NCBI RefSeq assembly: GCF_000091305.1 | Contig: NC_013929.1 | Location: 9,672,001 to 9,736,000, forward strand | DNA length: 64,000 nt | Source: Streptomyces scabiei 87.22 | GTDB lineage: Bacteria; Actinomycetota; Actinomycetes; Streptomycetales; Streptomycetaceae | Reading direction: 5' to 3' | Shown here: positions 1-8,296 of the stretch, piece after piece | Position numbering within the stretch: the first letter of the stretch is position 1 | Layout of the letters: every line of letters starts with the position of its first letter | Position numbers and translations under genes: made by a program | Notes under the pieces: model-generated | Seen by the model: only the letters and a program-made list of their open reading frames with translations | Told to the model about the DNA's origin: nothing | Database searches by the model: none

Positions 1-1424
1 CGTTCGTCGCGCTGGGGGCAGTCCGTGGGCACGGCGAGGAAGTTGCCGCGCTGGGAGCGTACGACGTTGGCGTACAGCGTGTTGACGCGTTCGTCGGAGC
101 AGTGGAACTCCCCGATCCGGCGTAGGTCGCCGGCGACGACCTCGACCTCGACCGCCTCCACGGACACATCGGGGGAGGCGTCGATCTCGGCGTACCGGAA
201 GCCGTGGAAGGTGAACTCCGGGGTCAGGTCGGCCGGGCCCTCGGCCAGGGTGTACCGGTCCGTGGCCCGGGCGCCGCGCAGGATGCTCGTCAGCAGGCGG
301 CCGTCGCCGTCGAGGACCTCGGCGTGCCGGACGGTGACGGTGCCGCCCGGCCGTCCGTCGGCGCGGATCCTCAGCCGACCGGTCACGTTCTCGCCCGCGT
401 CGACGGCGATGGTGCCGTCCGCGAGGGTTCGCAGCCGCGGCCGGACGGTCCGGACGACGCGCACGGGTGGATGGGCCCGCTGCCCCAGCCCTTCGGGCAG
501 GGGCAGGACGGCGACGGGTTCCCAGCCGTCGTCGGCGAACCCCGGCAGCTGCCAGCCGTGGGGCTCGGCGCGGAGGTCGCGTTCGCAGCCGTCGTACAGG
601 TCCGCCGACAGCAGGTCCCCGTAACCGCCCTTCCAGCGGCCGTCGGTGATGACCGTGACCCGCGTGCCGTCGGTGAGGTCGACTTCGAGTTGGGCGAGCA
701 GGCCCGTCGTGTCACCGTAGACGTCACGGTTCTTGTGCCAGGTGAGGTGGCCCCGGAACCAGCCGTCGCCGACGGCGGCGGCGAGGGCGTTCGGGCCGGG
801 GCGGAGCAGGCCGGTGACGTCGTAGGTGGCGTAGAGCAGCCGGTCGGGGTAGCTGGTCCAGCCCGGTTCCAGCAGGTCGGCGGAGACGGGCCGGCCGTTG
901 AGGGTGGTGCGGTGGACGCCGAGCGAGGTCACGTACAGACGGGCCGACACCGGCTCCGCCGGGAGGTGGAACTCCCGGCGGAGCAACGGCACGGGGCCGG
1001 GGGAGGGGCGGCCCCGGTCACTGGGCACATGGACGGGCCGGGCAGCCCAGTCCACGGCGTCGAGCAGCGCGCCCTCCACACGGGCGGGGTCGCTCCACCG
1101 CGTCCATCCGCGATCGGTCCGGACCCGGACGCGCCAGTGACGGGTCTCGCGGCTGCTCAGCGGCTGGGCCGGCCACGGGTGGTCGGTCACCGTGCCGGAC
1201 TCGACCTGACCGCTGGAGGTGGTGTCGTCGAAGGAGGGGGCGCCGGACACCTGGATCTCGTAGGCGTGCTGGAGGATGCCCGGTCGCGTTCCGGTCAGTG
1301 ACCACGAGAGGCGGGGCATGGCGTGCGCGGTGGCGACGAGGCCGGAGTCGTCGGCGGTGCGCAGTCCGGTGACCGAGACCGTGATGTCCGTGGGGGTCTG
1401 TTCGGCGGGTGCCGTCGGGTTCAT
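1..1424 (-). CDS. Alpha-L-rhamnosidase, GH78 (C-terminus beyond left edge)
   Basis: The gene reads leftwards out of the window, so only its first ~474 codons are present. The protein has the layered N-terminal beta domains of GH78 rhamnosidases, with motifs such as LYVTSLGVHRTTLNG, DLYDGCERD and DAGENVTGRL. It reaches the start of the six-hairpin catalytic domain at the left edge (VPTDCPQRDER), the conserved stretch that carries an active-site acid in this family. No signal peptide is visible, so it is probably cytoplasmic. The ATG at 1424 overlaps the stop of the upstream esterase (ATGA), which implies translational coupling in an MFS-esterase-rhamnosidase operon. Inferred role: removal of terminal L-rhamnose from imported glycosides. 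The missing C-terminus prevents judging whether the gene is intact. Confidence 0.9.
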   Translation of the reverse strand, partial: MNPTAPAEQTPTDITVSVTGLRTADDSGLVATAHAMPRLSWSLTGTRPGILQHAYEIQVSGAPSFDDTTSSGQVESGTVTDHPWPAQPLSSRETRHWRVRVRTDRGWTRWSDPARVEGALLDAVDWAARPVHVPSDRGRPSPGPVPLLRREFHLPAEPVSARLYVTSLGVHRTTLNGRPVSADLLEPGWTSYPDRLLYATYDVTGLLRPGPNALAAAVGDGWFRGHLTWHKNRDVYGDTTGLLAQLEVDLTDGTRVTVITDGRWKGGYGDLLSADLYDGCERDLRAEPHGWQLPGFADDGWEPVAVLPLPEGLGQRAHPPVRVVRTVRPRLRTLADGTIAVDAGENVTGRLRIRADGRPGGTVTVRHAEVLDGDGRLLTSILRGARATDRYTLAEGPADLTPEFTFHGFRYAEIDASPDVSVEAVEVEVVAGDLRRIGEFHCSDERVNTLYANVVRSQRGNFLAVPTDCPQRDE

Positions 1425-2197
1425 GGCTTGAGGTGTTTCCGGAAGAAGCCCAGCGTCAAGCCGTGCAGCGTGGCGCGATGGGGGACGGTGCCCCAGGCGT
1501 GGTCCGCGCCTTCCACGACCTCCAGTTCGGCGTTGCCGTCGTAGTGGTCCAGGTAGCGGCGCGCGTACTCCAGGGGAGCGATGTCGTCCTTGTCGCCGTG
1601 CAGGATGCGCACCGGTCCGGTGTACGTCCCGGACCGCCCGTACACGTCGAGGCCGACGATGTCGTCGACGAGTGCCTGGCTCATCCGGTGGCCGTCGGCG
1701 TCGAAGTATCCCTTCGCCTCGATCTCCGCCGCGAGCGCGCGGCCCTTGAGATAGCCCTTTGCCAGCTCGAACGGGGCCACGGCGGCGGGGGACCACAGGC
1801 ACAGCGCGCCGATGCCGGTCTCCTCGGCCGCCGTGATGCCGGCGACCACGCCGCCCATGCTCATGCCGACCAGACCGATGCGCTCGGGGTCGACGAAGTC
1901 GAAGGTCCGGACCGTACGCAGGATGGCGCGGGTCTCGGCTATCTCGCCGGTGATGGTCACGCCGAAGAAGTCGCCGTCGCTCTCGCCGTGGCCGGAGAGA
2001 TCGAAGCGGACCGAGGCGATGCCGTGGTCCGCCAGCAGCCGGGACATCGCGACGAAGTTCGGCAGTTCGAGGCGGTTGGAGCTGAAGCCGTGGACGAAGA
2101 CCACGGTGGGGCGGCGGGTGTCCGCCGGTCCCTCGGGGATGTGCAGCGTCGAGCGCAGCGTCAGGTCGTGGTGACGGAAGTCGTGGTGGCGGATCAA
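1421..2197 (-). CDS. Alpha/beta hydrolase, cinnamoyl/feruloyl-esterase-like
   Basis: This 258-residue alpha/beta hydrolase has an HGF oxyanion motif (His36-Gly37), the nucleophile elbow G-M-S-M-G-G with Ser113, a late Asp in LHGDKDD and a catalytic His in GADHAW. The stretch IASVRFDLSGHGESDG and the overall size resemble bacterial cinnamoyl (feruloyl) esterases, which hydrolyse hydroxycinnamate esters of plant sugars. Its start overlaps the stop of the MFS transporter upstream, and its stop overlaps the rhamnosidase start downstream. The three genes therefore look like one coupled operon for import and stripping of acylated rhamnosides. No signal peptide is seen, so it should be cytoplasmic. 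The substrate is inferred from resemblance and context only; a general acyl esterase is the alternative. Confidence 0.82.
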   Translation of the reverse strand: MIRHHDFRHHDLTLRSTLHIPEGPADTRRPTVVFVHGFSSNRLELPNFVAMSRLLADHGIASVRFDLSGHGESDGDFFGVTITGEIAETRAILRTVRTFDFVDPERIGLVGMSMGGVVAGITAAEETGIGALCLWSPAAVAPFELAKGYLKGRALAAEIEAKGYFDADGHRMSQALVDDIVGLDVYGRSGTYTGPVRILHGDKDDIAPLEYARRYLDHYDGNAELEVVEGADHAWGTVPHRATLHGLTLGFFRKHLKP

Positions 2198-3558
2198 GGC
2201 ACAGCCTTTACGGTCGTGACGGAGGTGGGAGTGCCGCCCGGGGAGGCGGGCGCCTCGGGGTGGGCGGCGGCGAGGAACTCGGGGTGCGGTGGGCCGGCGG
2301 GGCCGGCCGGGGAGACCGCGGGCAGGCGCGGCACCCAGACGAGACCGATGACCGCCGAGACGGCGGTGACGCCGAGGAGCAGGCCGAAGAAGAGCCGGGT
2401 GTGGCCGAGGGCGAAGGCCGGCGTGCCCAGTGCGGCCAGTCCGGCGAGAGCCCGGGTGAAGGCCATGGTCACGCCGGTCGCGGTGGCCCGCAGCAGGGTG
2501 GGGAAGAGTTCCTGGGACCAGATCTTGTAGACGGACTCACCGGCGAAGGAGTTGCCGAGGCCGGAGACGAGCATGACGGCGACCAGGGTGAACCTGCCCG
2601 GTCCGAGCAGGGCGGGCAGGGCCCAGGCGACGACGATCAGGGCGGTGCCCGCGGCGAACCAGACGCGACGGGCGGGCCGGTCGACCACGCGCATGAACAG
2701 CAGACCGGCGACGAAACCCACCGGCAGCCCGAGCAGGGTCAGCCGTGAGTACTCCGCGACCTCCCCCTCGGCCAGGGCGGTCCACAGGAAGGTGCCGAAC
2801 TGGCCGAGGGTGTTCGCGCCGAGGTTCCAGGTGGCGTAGTAGAGGCCGGTGGCGAGCAGGGCGCCGACGGTCGGCGCCCGGAAGAGGTCCCTGACACGGC
2901 CGAACTCGATGGCCGCACCCGCTTCGCCGGGCGCGGCGGGGCGTGCGTCGGCGGCCCGGCGTGCGGCCGCCCACTCGGCGGACTCACTGAGGGTGAGGCG
3001 CAGGAGCAGGACGACGACGGCCACGATCAGCAGATGGGCGAAGAGGATCCGGCCGCCGAGCATGCCCCGCGCCCCCATGAAGGAGCTGAGCAGCAGGACG
3101 GCCACGATGCCGGCGAGCCAGAGCATGCCGGAGAACACCACCATGGTGCCCTTCCTGCCGGGCGGCGCCTCCTCGTTCACGAGGGCGAGCGACACGGGCA
3201 GGTCCGCGCCGATGGCCAGGCCGGTGGTCACGACCCCCGCGAACAGCAGGGCGGGGCTCGCGGCCACGAGGAGCAGCAGGACGCCCGCCGCGTACAGGAC
3301 GAGGGAGACGGTGAAGACCGCGCGACGGCCCAGGCGGTCGCCCAGCCGGCCGCCGAAGAGCGCACCGGCGGCGAACGCCAGGGTCTGCAGTCCCAGGAGG
3401 GAGCCGATGGTCTCGGGGCTCAGCCGGAGGGGCGCGGCGTAGTAGCCGCCGATGGCGATGCCGGACGTCACCAGGGCGGCGGCGTCCAGGTAGGAGGCCA
3501 TGCCGGCGAGGGTCGCGGTCTTCCAGGGGGCGCTGCGTGAGCTTGTGGGGCCGGGCAT
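2194..3558 (-). CDS. MFS transporter, sugar-porter-like
   Basis: This 454-residue polytopic protein has about 12 hydrophobic segments. The typical MFS loop motif GGRLGDRLGRR follows the second segment, with a related VVDRPARR stretch at mid-protein. It is closest in style to sugar/metabolite porters of the inner membrane. The ATG at 3558 is preceded by GAAGAGGA at good spacing. It is the first gene of the minus-strand operon with the esterase and rhamnosidase, so the likely cargo is a rhamnose-containing glycoside or its breakdown product (inference). The operon is divergent from the LacI regulator at 3771 and probably controlled by it. The C-terminal ~40 residues are Pro/Ala/Gly-rich and probably cytosolic. 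Confidence 0.88.
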   Translation of the reverse strand: MPGPTSSRSAPWKTATLAGMASYLDAAALVTSGIAIGGYYAAPLRLSPETIGSLLGLQTLAFAAGALFGGRLGDRLGRRAVFTVSLVLYAAGVLLLLVAASPALLFAGVVTTGLAIGADLPVSLALVNEEAPPGRKGTMVVFSGMLWLAGIVAVLLLSSFMGARGMLGGRILFAHLLIVAVVVLLLRLTLSESAEWAAARRAADARPAAPGEAGAAIEFGRVRDLFRAPTVGALLATGLYYATWNLGANTLGQFGTFLWTALAEGEVAEYSRLTLLGLPVGFVAGLLFMRVVDRPARRVWFAAGTALIVVAWALPALLGPGRFTLVAVMLVSGLGNSFAGESVYKIWSQELFPTLLRATATGVTMAFTRALAGLAALGTPAFALGHTRLFFGLLLGVTAVSAVIGLVWVPRLPAVSPAGPAGPPHPEFLAAAHPEAPASPGGTPTSVTTVKAVP

Positions 3559-3664
3559 GGGTCCTCTTCGCTGAGTACCGGGGGCGGGGACGGTGGGGAC
3601 CTGGAGGGGGTGGGGCGCCGGGAGCGGTGCCGGAACCCGTCGGCGGGTTTCGCTACGGAACGTT

Positions 3665-3686
3665 ACTTAAACGCGCCACTTAAACG
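3665..3686. promoter_or_regulatory. Tandem operator-like repeats in the MFS/LacI divergent region
   Basis: The 9-mer ACTTAAACG occurs twice, at 3665-3673 and 3678-3686, with starts 13 bp apart. The AT-rich repeats stand out in GC-rich DNA. They sit between the divergent MFS operon (start 3558) and the LacI gene (start 3771). The first lies inside CGTT-N5-AACG, which has LacI-operator symmetry. Further right, GCGGG-N8-CCCGC at 3701-3718 is a second imperfect palindrome. Inference: binding sites for the adjacent LacI protein. Confidence 0.5.
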
Positions 3687-3770
3687 TGTAGGTTGACTGA
3701 GCGGGTAAGCTAGCCCGCGATCACGCGGTTTGGCAAGAGGTCTGTCGGAGCTGTCGGAGGGTGGGGGCGC

Positions 3771-4781
3771 ATGGCCGGGACGTCCAAGGGCAGACGACGG
3801 GTCACCAGCGGGGACGTCGCGCGGGAGGCCGGAGTCTCGCGGGCGACGGTCAGCTACGTTCTCAACGACACCCCGCACCAGAAGATCGCCGAGGCCACCC
3901 GCCGACGGGTGTGGGAGGCCGCCGCCCGCCTCGGCTACGCGCCCTCGGCCGCCGCGCGCACCCTGCGGACCGGGCGCTCCGACATCGTGCTCGGCGTGCT
4001 GCCCGACTGGCCGATCCAGCATGTGCTCGGCCGCCTCATCCAGCAGCTGACCAATGCCTTCGCCGAACACGAGTTCACCTTCCTCGTGCACTCGTCGGCC
4101 CGGCCGGCCCGGCCCCTGCGGGAGATCTGGCGGGCCCTCACACCCGCCGCGGTCCTGGCCCTGAGCGAGTTCCCCGAGACCGAGGCCGAGGCCATGCGCG
4201 CGGTGGGCATCGAGGTCGTCATGACCCTGCACGGCTCGGCACCGGGCGCCCCCCGGTCCCCGCTGGTGTCCGAGGAACCGATCGGCGCGCTGCAGGCCCG
4301 GCACCTCGCCGGCTCCCACCAGCGGCTCGGGTACGCCTATCCGGACCTGCCACGACTCGACGTCCTGGCCCAGCCGCGGCTGGACGGCGTCCGCCGGGTC
4401 TGCGCCGAGCGCGGTCTTCCGGAGCCCGACGTCCGCGCCGTCCCGCTGGAGCTGAACGGTGCCGCGGACGTGGTGAAGGGATGGCTCGCCGCCGATCCCC
4501 CGGTGACGGGCGTCTGCGCGTTCAACGACGACATCGCCATGGCCGTGCTGCTGGCCCTGCAGTCCCTCGGACTCCGCGCCCCGCAGGACCTCGCCGTGAT
4601 CGGCGTCGACGACATCCCCGGCTCGGCGCTGCTGCGGCCGGCGCTGACCACGGTCGTCCGCGACACCGACACCCTCGCGCGCGGACTGGCACGCCGCGTC
4701 GTGGACGCGCTCGAAGGGAAGGAGTCCCCGGCAGGCCCCGTCGAGGACCCGCTGCGGATCGAGGCGCGGGACTCCGCCTGA
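3771..4781 (+). CDS. LacI-family transcriptional regulator
   Basis: The 336-residue protein has an N-terminal LacI helix-turn-helix (TSGDVAREAGVSRATVSYVLN, about residues 12-32) with the hinge ending in LGYAPSAAARTLRTGRS. A periplasmic-binding-protein-like sensor domain follows, ending with the usual VIGVDDIPGSALLRPALTTV segment. The ATG at 3771 has GGAGG 10 bp upstream. It is divergent from the MFS-esterase-rhamnosidase operon and is the obvious candidate regulator for it, with a rhamnoside-derived sugar as likely inducer (inference). The usual LacI stretch between HTH and sensor is somewhat diverged (DIVLGVLPDWPIQHVLGRL). An HSL-type esterase follows on the same strand after a ~495 bp gap. 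Confidence 0.9.
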   Translation: MAGTSKGRRRVTSGDVAREAGVSRATVSYVLNDTPHQKIAEATRRRVWEAAARLGYAPSAAARTLRTGRSDIVLGVLPDWPIQHVLGRLIQQLTNAFAEHEFTFLVHSSARPARPLREIWRALTPAAVLALSEFPETEAEAMRAVGIEVVMTLHGSAPGAPRSPLVSEEPIGALQARHLAGSHQRLGYAYPDLPRLDVLAQPRLDGVRRVCAERGLPEPDVRAVPLELNGAADVVKGWLAADPPVTGVCAFNDDIAMAVLLALQSLGLRAPQDLAVIGVDDIPGSALLRPALTTVVRDTDTLARGLARRVVDALEGKESPAGPVEDPLRIEARDSA

Positions 4782-5276
4782 GGGGACGCGCGACGGGCCG
4801 GGCCCGCCCCGGGCCCCGGGACCACGACCGCACCGGTGCCGGGTCCGTACGCGCCCGGCCCGGACGAACCACCGCCGTACGGGACCGTGCGACGCGACCG
4901 GAGTCGCCCACCGGCTCCCGGAACGGTCGCTCTCCGTGAGGAGGGTGGACGGCGGGCGGGGCGTCCGGTTACGGTTCCGCCCGTCCGCCCCGGTGCGGGG
5001 GCTCGCGCGACACCCGGGCCGAACCACGTTGCCGAGTCCCGCTGTTCGCGGGAGATACCTCCGCGCAGGGCCCGGCAGAGACGGGCGCACGCGCCGGTCC
5101 CGTCCGACCGTGAGGGCCAGGGCCTCGGCGCCGTTCCCTGCGACGCCCTTCCACGGATCCCCGCGGACACGCCCACGCCCGTCGGGCGCGCACCCCCACG
5201 GCACGGCTCCGCCCCGGCCGAGGGCCCTTCCCGTCAGAGCCGGACGCCATCGACCATCAGCCTTCAGGAGGTCCAG
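4782..5276. other. Intergenic region without a recognised gene
   Basis: About 495 bp lie between the LacI gene and the esterase. The GGGCC/GGCCC-rich segment just after the LacI stop (about 4797-4821) can fold into GC hairpins and may terminate transcription. The rest shows open frames on both strands with no ribosome-binding site or recognisable protein. The open frame running upstream from the esterase is not supported as coding. The last 20 bases hold the esterase ribosome-binding site. Confidence 0.5.
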
Positions 5277-6245
5277 ATGACCACGCCCCCTCCGCCGTTC
5301 GACCCGGAGCTGGCGGCCGTGCTCGCCGACCTGGGCGACCAGGCACCGACCACCGCTACCCCGGACGACATCCCCGCGGCGCGGGAGCGGCTGCGCGCCG
5401 AGGTCCCCCTGCCGACGAACGACGAACTGAGCTGCGGCGGACTCTTCGAGGTGCGGGAGCGGACGGTGCCCGGCCCGCCGGGCGCCCCCGACGTCTCGCT
5501 GCTGATCTGCCGGCCGACCTCCGTGCCCGGCCCTCGCCCGATCGTCTACTTCACCCACCCTGGCGGCATGATCGTGGGCACCAACCGTCTGGGGCTGCCC
5601 CTGGACTGGGCGGAGGAACTGGGCCTGGTCGTCGTGTCGGTGGAGTACCGGCTCGCCCCCGAGCATCCGCACCCGGCACCGGTCGAGGACTGCTATGCGG
5701 GCCTGGTGTGGACGGTCGCGCACGCCGAGGAGATCGGCGGTGACCCGGACCGTCTCGTCCTCGCCGGGGGCAGCGCGGGTGGTGGACTCGCCGCGGCCCT
5801 GGCCCTCCTCGCCCGGGACCGCAAGGGCCCACGCCTCCTCGGTCAGCTGCTGATGTGCCCGATGCTGGACGACCGCAACGACACCTTCTCCGCCCACCAG
5901 ATGGCGGGGCTCGGAGTGTGGGACCGCACCGCGAACGAAACGGGGTGGAACGCGCTGCTGGGGGAGCGGCGTGGAACGGACGCCGTCGAGCCGTACGCGG
6001 CCCCGGCCCGCGCGGCCGACCTCTCCGGTCTGCCTCCGGCCTTCATCGACGTCGGCTCCGCGGAGACCTTCCGGGACGAGGACGTCTCCTACGCCACCAG
6101 GATCTGGCAGGCCGGGGGAAGCGCCGAACTGCACGTCTGGCCGGGCGGATTCCACGGCTTCGACGGCCTCGTGCCCGGGGCGGCCGTGTCGGTGGACGCC
6201 CGGGAGGCCCGGCTGCGGTGGCTGCGACGGCTGCTGGGGGAATGA
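5277..6245 (+). CDS. Alpha/beta hydrolase, HSL (hormone-sensitive lipase) family
   Basis: Expected to hydrolyse short-chain acyl esters in the cytoplasm. The 322-residue protein has the nucleophile motif G-G-S-A-G-G with Ser166, a later Asp in SAETFRDED, and His in GGFHGFD. The family signature SVEYRLAPEHPHPAP is intact. The oxyanion motif, normally HGGG, reads His94-Pro95-Gly96-Gly97, an unusual substitution. The ATG at 5277 was chosen because AGGAGG lies at 5266-5271. The frame extends further upstream, but without family similarity or an SD. The gene may stand alone or share the LacI transcript; its role in glycoside use is only suggested by location. Confidence 0.88.
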   Translation: MTTPPPPFDPELAAVLADLGDQAPTTATPDDIPAARERLRAEVPLPTNDELSCGGLFEVRERTVPGPPGAPDVSLLICRPTSVPGPRPIVYFTHPGGMIVGTNRLGLPLDWAEELGLVVVSVEYRLAPEHPHPAPVEDCYAGLVWTVAHAEEIGGDPDRLVLAGGSAGGGLAAALALLARDRKGPRLLGQLLMCPMLDDRNDTFSAHQMAGLGVWDRTANETGWNALLGERRGTDAVEPYAAPARAADLSGLPPAFIDVGSAETFRDEDVSYATRIWQAGGSAELHVWPGGFHGFDGLVPGAAVSVDAREARLRWLRRLLGE

Positions 6246-6268
6246 CGGGAGGCACCGGACCATGCCGA

Positions 6269-6300
6269 CCACCCGCCCGGCGCGGCCGCGGGGCGGGTGG
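6269..6300. terminator. Bidirectional hairpin terminator
   Basis: A perfect 10-bp stem, CCACCCGCCC pairing with GGGCGGGTGG, has a 12-nt loop (6279-6290). It lies between the convergent HSL esterase and SnoaL-like gene. No T-run follows, which is usual for Streptomyces terminators. Confidence 0.75.
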
Positions 6301-6369
6301 GTACGTCGGGAGGAGCGGGGCACGGCCGATCCGGTCCTGCCGGGCCGGAAGAGCCTCGGCGGGGTCCGC

Positions 6370-6780
6370 TCAGGGCGTCGCCGCGTCGCGGACGAGCGCG
6401 GTGTCGACGAACTGCTCGAAGCGGACGATGAGGCCGCCGCGGACGATGAAGTGGTGGGCGACCCGGGCGTCGATGTTCTTGCCGGTGTCCTTGTGGGTGG
6501 CGGTGTAGCGGGCCAGGACGACGACGTTCTCGCCGTCGACGACGTAGGTGTCGTCGTGGGCGGCCCAGCCGTCCCAGTCCTTGCCGAGCTCTTCCATCAC
6601 GTTCGAGGTGACGCCGTGCGGGGTGCGGTAGGTGCCGGCGAGGGGGAAGCCGGCCATCTCCGTCCACTCCACGTCGGGGGCGAGGGTGGCGCGCAGGGCT
6701 TCGAGGTCGCCGGCGGCGGAGGCCAGGTACTGGCGCCGTACGACATCGGCGGGTGCGGTGGAGGTCGCGAACTCGGTCAT
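6370..6780 (-). CDS. SnoaL-like / NTF2-fold protein
   Basis: The 136-residue protein has the NTF2/SnoaL-like pattern: an early helix with YLASAAGDLEALRATLAPDVEW, then alternating strands (TYRTPHGV, VVVLARYTATHKDTGK, RVAHHFIVRGGLIVRFEQFVDT). Such proteins are small cone-shaped isomerases, hydrolases or binding proteins. The exact reaction cannot be read from the sequence. I place the start at ATG 6780, two bases after the stop of the MBL-fold gene, which fits translational coupling. An in-frame GTG at 6792 would overlap that gene and is less likely. It is the last gene of a DsbA-like/MBL/SnoaL operon, which suggests a joint role in small-molecule or redox detoxification (inference). Confidence 0.82.
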   Translation of the reverse strand: MTEFATSTAPADVVRRQYLASAAGDLEALRATLAPDVEWTEMAGFPLAGTYRTPHGVTSNVMEELGKDWDGWAAHDDTYVVDGENVVVLARYTATHKDTGKNIDARVAHHFIVRGGLIVRFEQFVDTALVRDAATP

Positions 6781-6782
6781 GG

Positions 6783-7589
6783 TCAGCCCCACTTCATCTC
6801 GCCCTTGGCGACCTTCGCGCCGATCTGGGCGGCGATGAGCATGCCGTGGTCGGGGTGGCGCTTGACGAGTGTCTCGGTCAGCGCGGCGCCGTCGGCCGCC
6901 TGGGCGAGTTCCTCCTCGAACGCTGCGAGGTAGTCGCGGGTGGCGGTGATGGCGGAGGCGTCGGCGGCGGTGCCGGGCAGGCGGTGGCCGGGGACGACGA
7001 GCCGGGGGTCGAGGGCGGCCATCTCGTCCAGGAGAGCGGTCCAGACGGCGCGGTCCTCGGGGGTGGGGGTGTCGGCGACCCAGACGTGCTCCTGCTGGAA
7101 GAGCAGGACGCCGCCCAGGAGGGCGCGGGACTCGGCCTGCCAGAGGTAGTGGCGGTCGGGCAGTCCGGCGGGGCCGCCCTTGAGCTCGAAGCGGTGGCCC
7201 TCCAGGGTGAGGTCGCCGGTCAGCGGGGTGAGGTCGACCAGGCGGGTGGGCAGGTTGGGGCCGAGTGCGGCCCAGGCCTTGAGCTTGCCCTCGTAGGAGT
7301 GCCGGATGTGCTCGATGACGATCGGGGTAGCGACGAAGAGCGCGTCCGGGAAGGCGTCGGCGACGACCTCGGCGCCGAAGTAGAAGTCGGGGTCGCCGTG
7401 GGAGACGAACACGGTGGTCAGCGTCTTGCCGGAGTCGAGGACCTCGGCGACCAGGCGGTGCCCGTCGGCCCGGGTGAACCCGGCGTCCACCAGCAGCGCC
7501 TCGCTCTCACCGGTGACGAGTGTGGCGGTCTTGTTCTTGCTGCCGGCCGGGAAGTCGAGGTCCAGGACCTTGAAGTCGAGGGTGCTCAT
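6783..7589 (-). CDS. Metallo-beta-lactamase-fold protein with degenerate metal site
   Basis: The 268-residue protein has the MBL fold: an early LLVDAGF strand, a motif-2 region, and a late VVPGH histidine. The canonical metal motif HxHxDH is replaced by His64-Gly-Asp66-Pro-Asp68-Phe69, so two of the histidines are an Asp and a Phe. The usual bridging Asp of the GD-x-LF motif is also missing (LLGGVLLF). A normal dizinc site is therefore unlikely. It may bind one metal, bind a different metal, or be a non-hydrolytic member. The protein is full length and not visibly disrupted, so this looks like a real subfamily. It lies between the DsbA-like gene (36 bp gap) and the coupled SnoaL-like gene. 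Confidence 0.8.
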   Translation of the reverse strand: MSTLDFKVLDLDFPAGSKNKTATLVTGESEALLVDAGFTRADGHRLVAEVLDSGKTLTTVFVSHGDPDFYFGAEVVADAFPDALFVATPIVIEHIRHSYEGKLKAWAALGPNLPTRLVDLTPLTGDLTLEGHRFELKGGPAGLPDRHYLWQAESRALLGGVLLFQQEHVWVADTPTPEDRAVWTALLDEMAALDPRLVVPGHRLPGTAADASAITATRDYLAAFEEELAQAADGAALTETLVKRHPDHGMLIAAQIGAKVAKGEMKWG

Positions 7590-7625
7590 GAGAGGACTCC
7601 TTGCGTGGGGCGGGGACGGGGAAGG

Positions 7626-8252
7626 TCAGGAGGCGAGGGTGGCGGCGTAGGACGCGAGGCGCCGGTCGATCTCGTCCGCGGAGGCGCGTCCGTAGGCCAG
7701 AGGTGCGACGGAGTCGCCCTCGACGGCGAGCAGGGTGGGGAAGCCGGTGACGCCCAGCTCCGCCGCGCGGCGGAAGTCGGCCTGGGCGGCGGCCCGTGCG
7801 TCGGGCGATGCGAACGCGGCCACGACGGTGTCGGCGTCCAGCCCGGCGGCCTGGGCGATCGCACGGTAGGTGTCCGGGTCCGACAGGCTGTGGCCGTCGG
7901 TGTAGAAGGCGTGCTGCACCTCCGTGGCCAGGGCGGCGGCCCGGTCGGGGGCGGCCTGCCGCAGCGCGGCGACGCCACGGGCGGCCGCCTCGGAGTCCAT
8001 GACGAACGAACCGTCGGCGATCAGCCGCTGGTACCCCTCGCCGAACTCGGCGCCGGTCAGCTCGGTGATCTGCGCGTTCGCGCCCTGGACGTAGCCGAAC
8101 TCACGGATCGGCACCCGGCGCGATCCGGTGAACAGGCCGCCGGAGACCACGTCCACCGGCAGTTCGGGGTGGCGTGATGCCACTTCGCGCAGGGTCGCGG
8201 AGAACCCGTGGGACCAGCCGCAGTAGGCGTCGAAAACGTAGACCAGCTTCAT
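7626..8252 (-). CDS. DsbA-family (FrnE-like) thioredoxin-fold oxidoreductase
   Basis: The 208-residue protein begins MKLVYVFDAYCGWSHG, a thioredoxin-fold strand followed by the active-site segment Cys11-Gly-Trp-Ser14. The CxxC motif is thus reduced to a single Cys, as in many FrnE/HCCA-isomerase-like members. A cis-Pro loop is seen in GVTGFPTLL. It is expected in the cytoplasm because no signal is present. The ATG at 8252 is preceded by GAGG at 5 nt; an ATG three bases upstream would be only 2 nt from it. It is the first gene of the operon with the MBL and SnoaL-like genes. Probable role: thiol or quinone-related redox handling under MarR control (inference). Confidence 0.83.
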   Translation of the reverse strand: MKLVYVFDAYCGWSHGFSATLREVASRHPELPVDVVSGGLFTGSRRVPIREFGYVQGANAQITELTGAEFGEGYQRLIADGSFVMDSEAAARGVAALRQAAPDRAAALATEVQHAFYTDGHSLSDPDTYRAIAQAAGLDADTVVAAFASPDARAAAQADFRRAAELGVTGFPTLLAVEGDSVAPLAYGRASADEIDRRLASYAATLAS

Positions 8253-8296
8253 CATGACCTCAACAGGCGTGTGACGCTCGCCCGGCACGGGCGATC

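Noticed and set aside
4836..5276. N-terminal extension of the HSL esterase
   Set aside because: The extension is Arg/Pro-rich with no family similarity; AGGAGG directly before ATG 5277 decides the start.
3663..6323. 886-codon minus-strand open frame across LacI and esterase genes
   Set aside because: It is antisense to two well-supported genes, is Arg/Gly/Pro-rich with no recognisable domain, and is a typical high-GC shadow.
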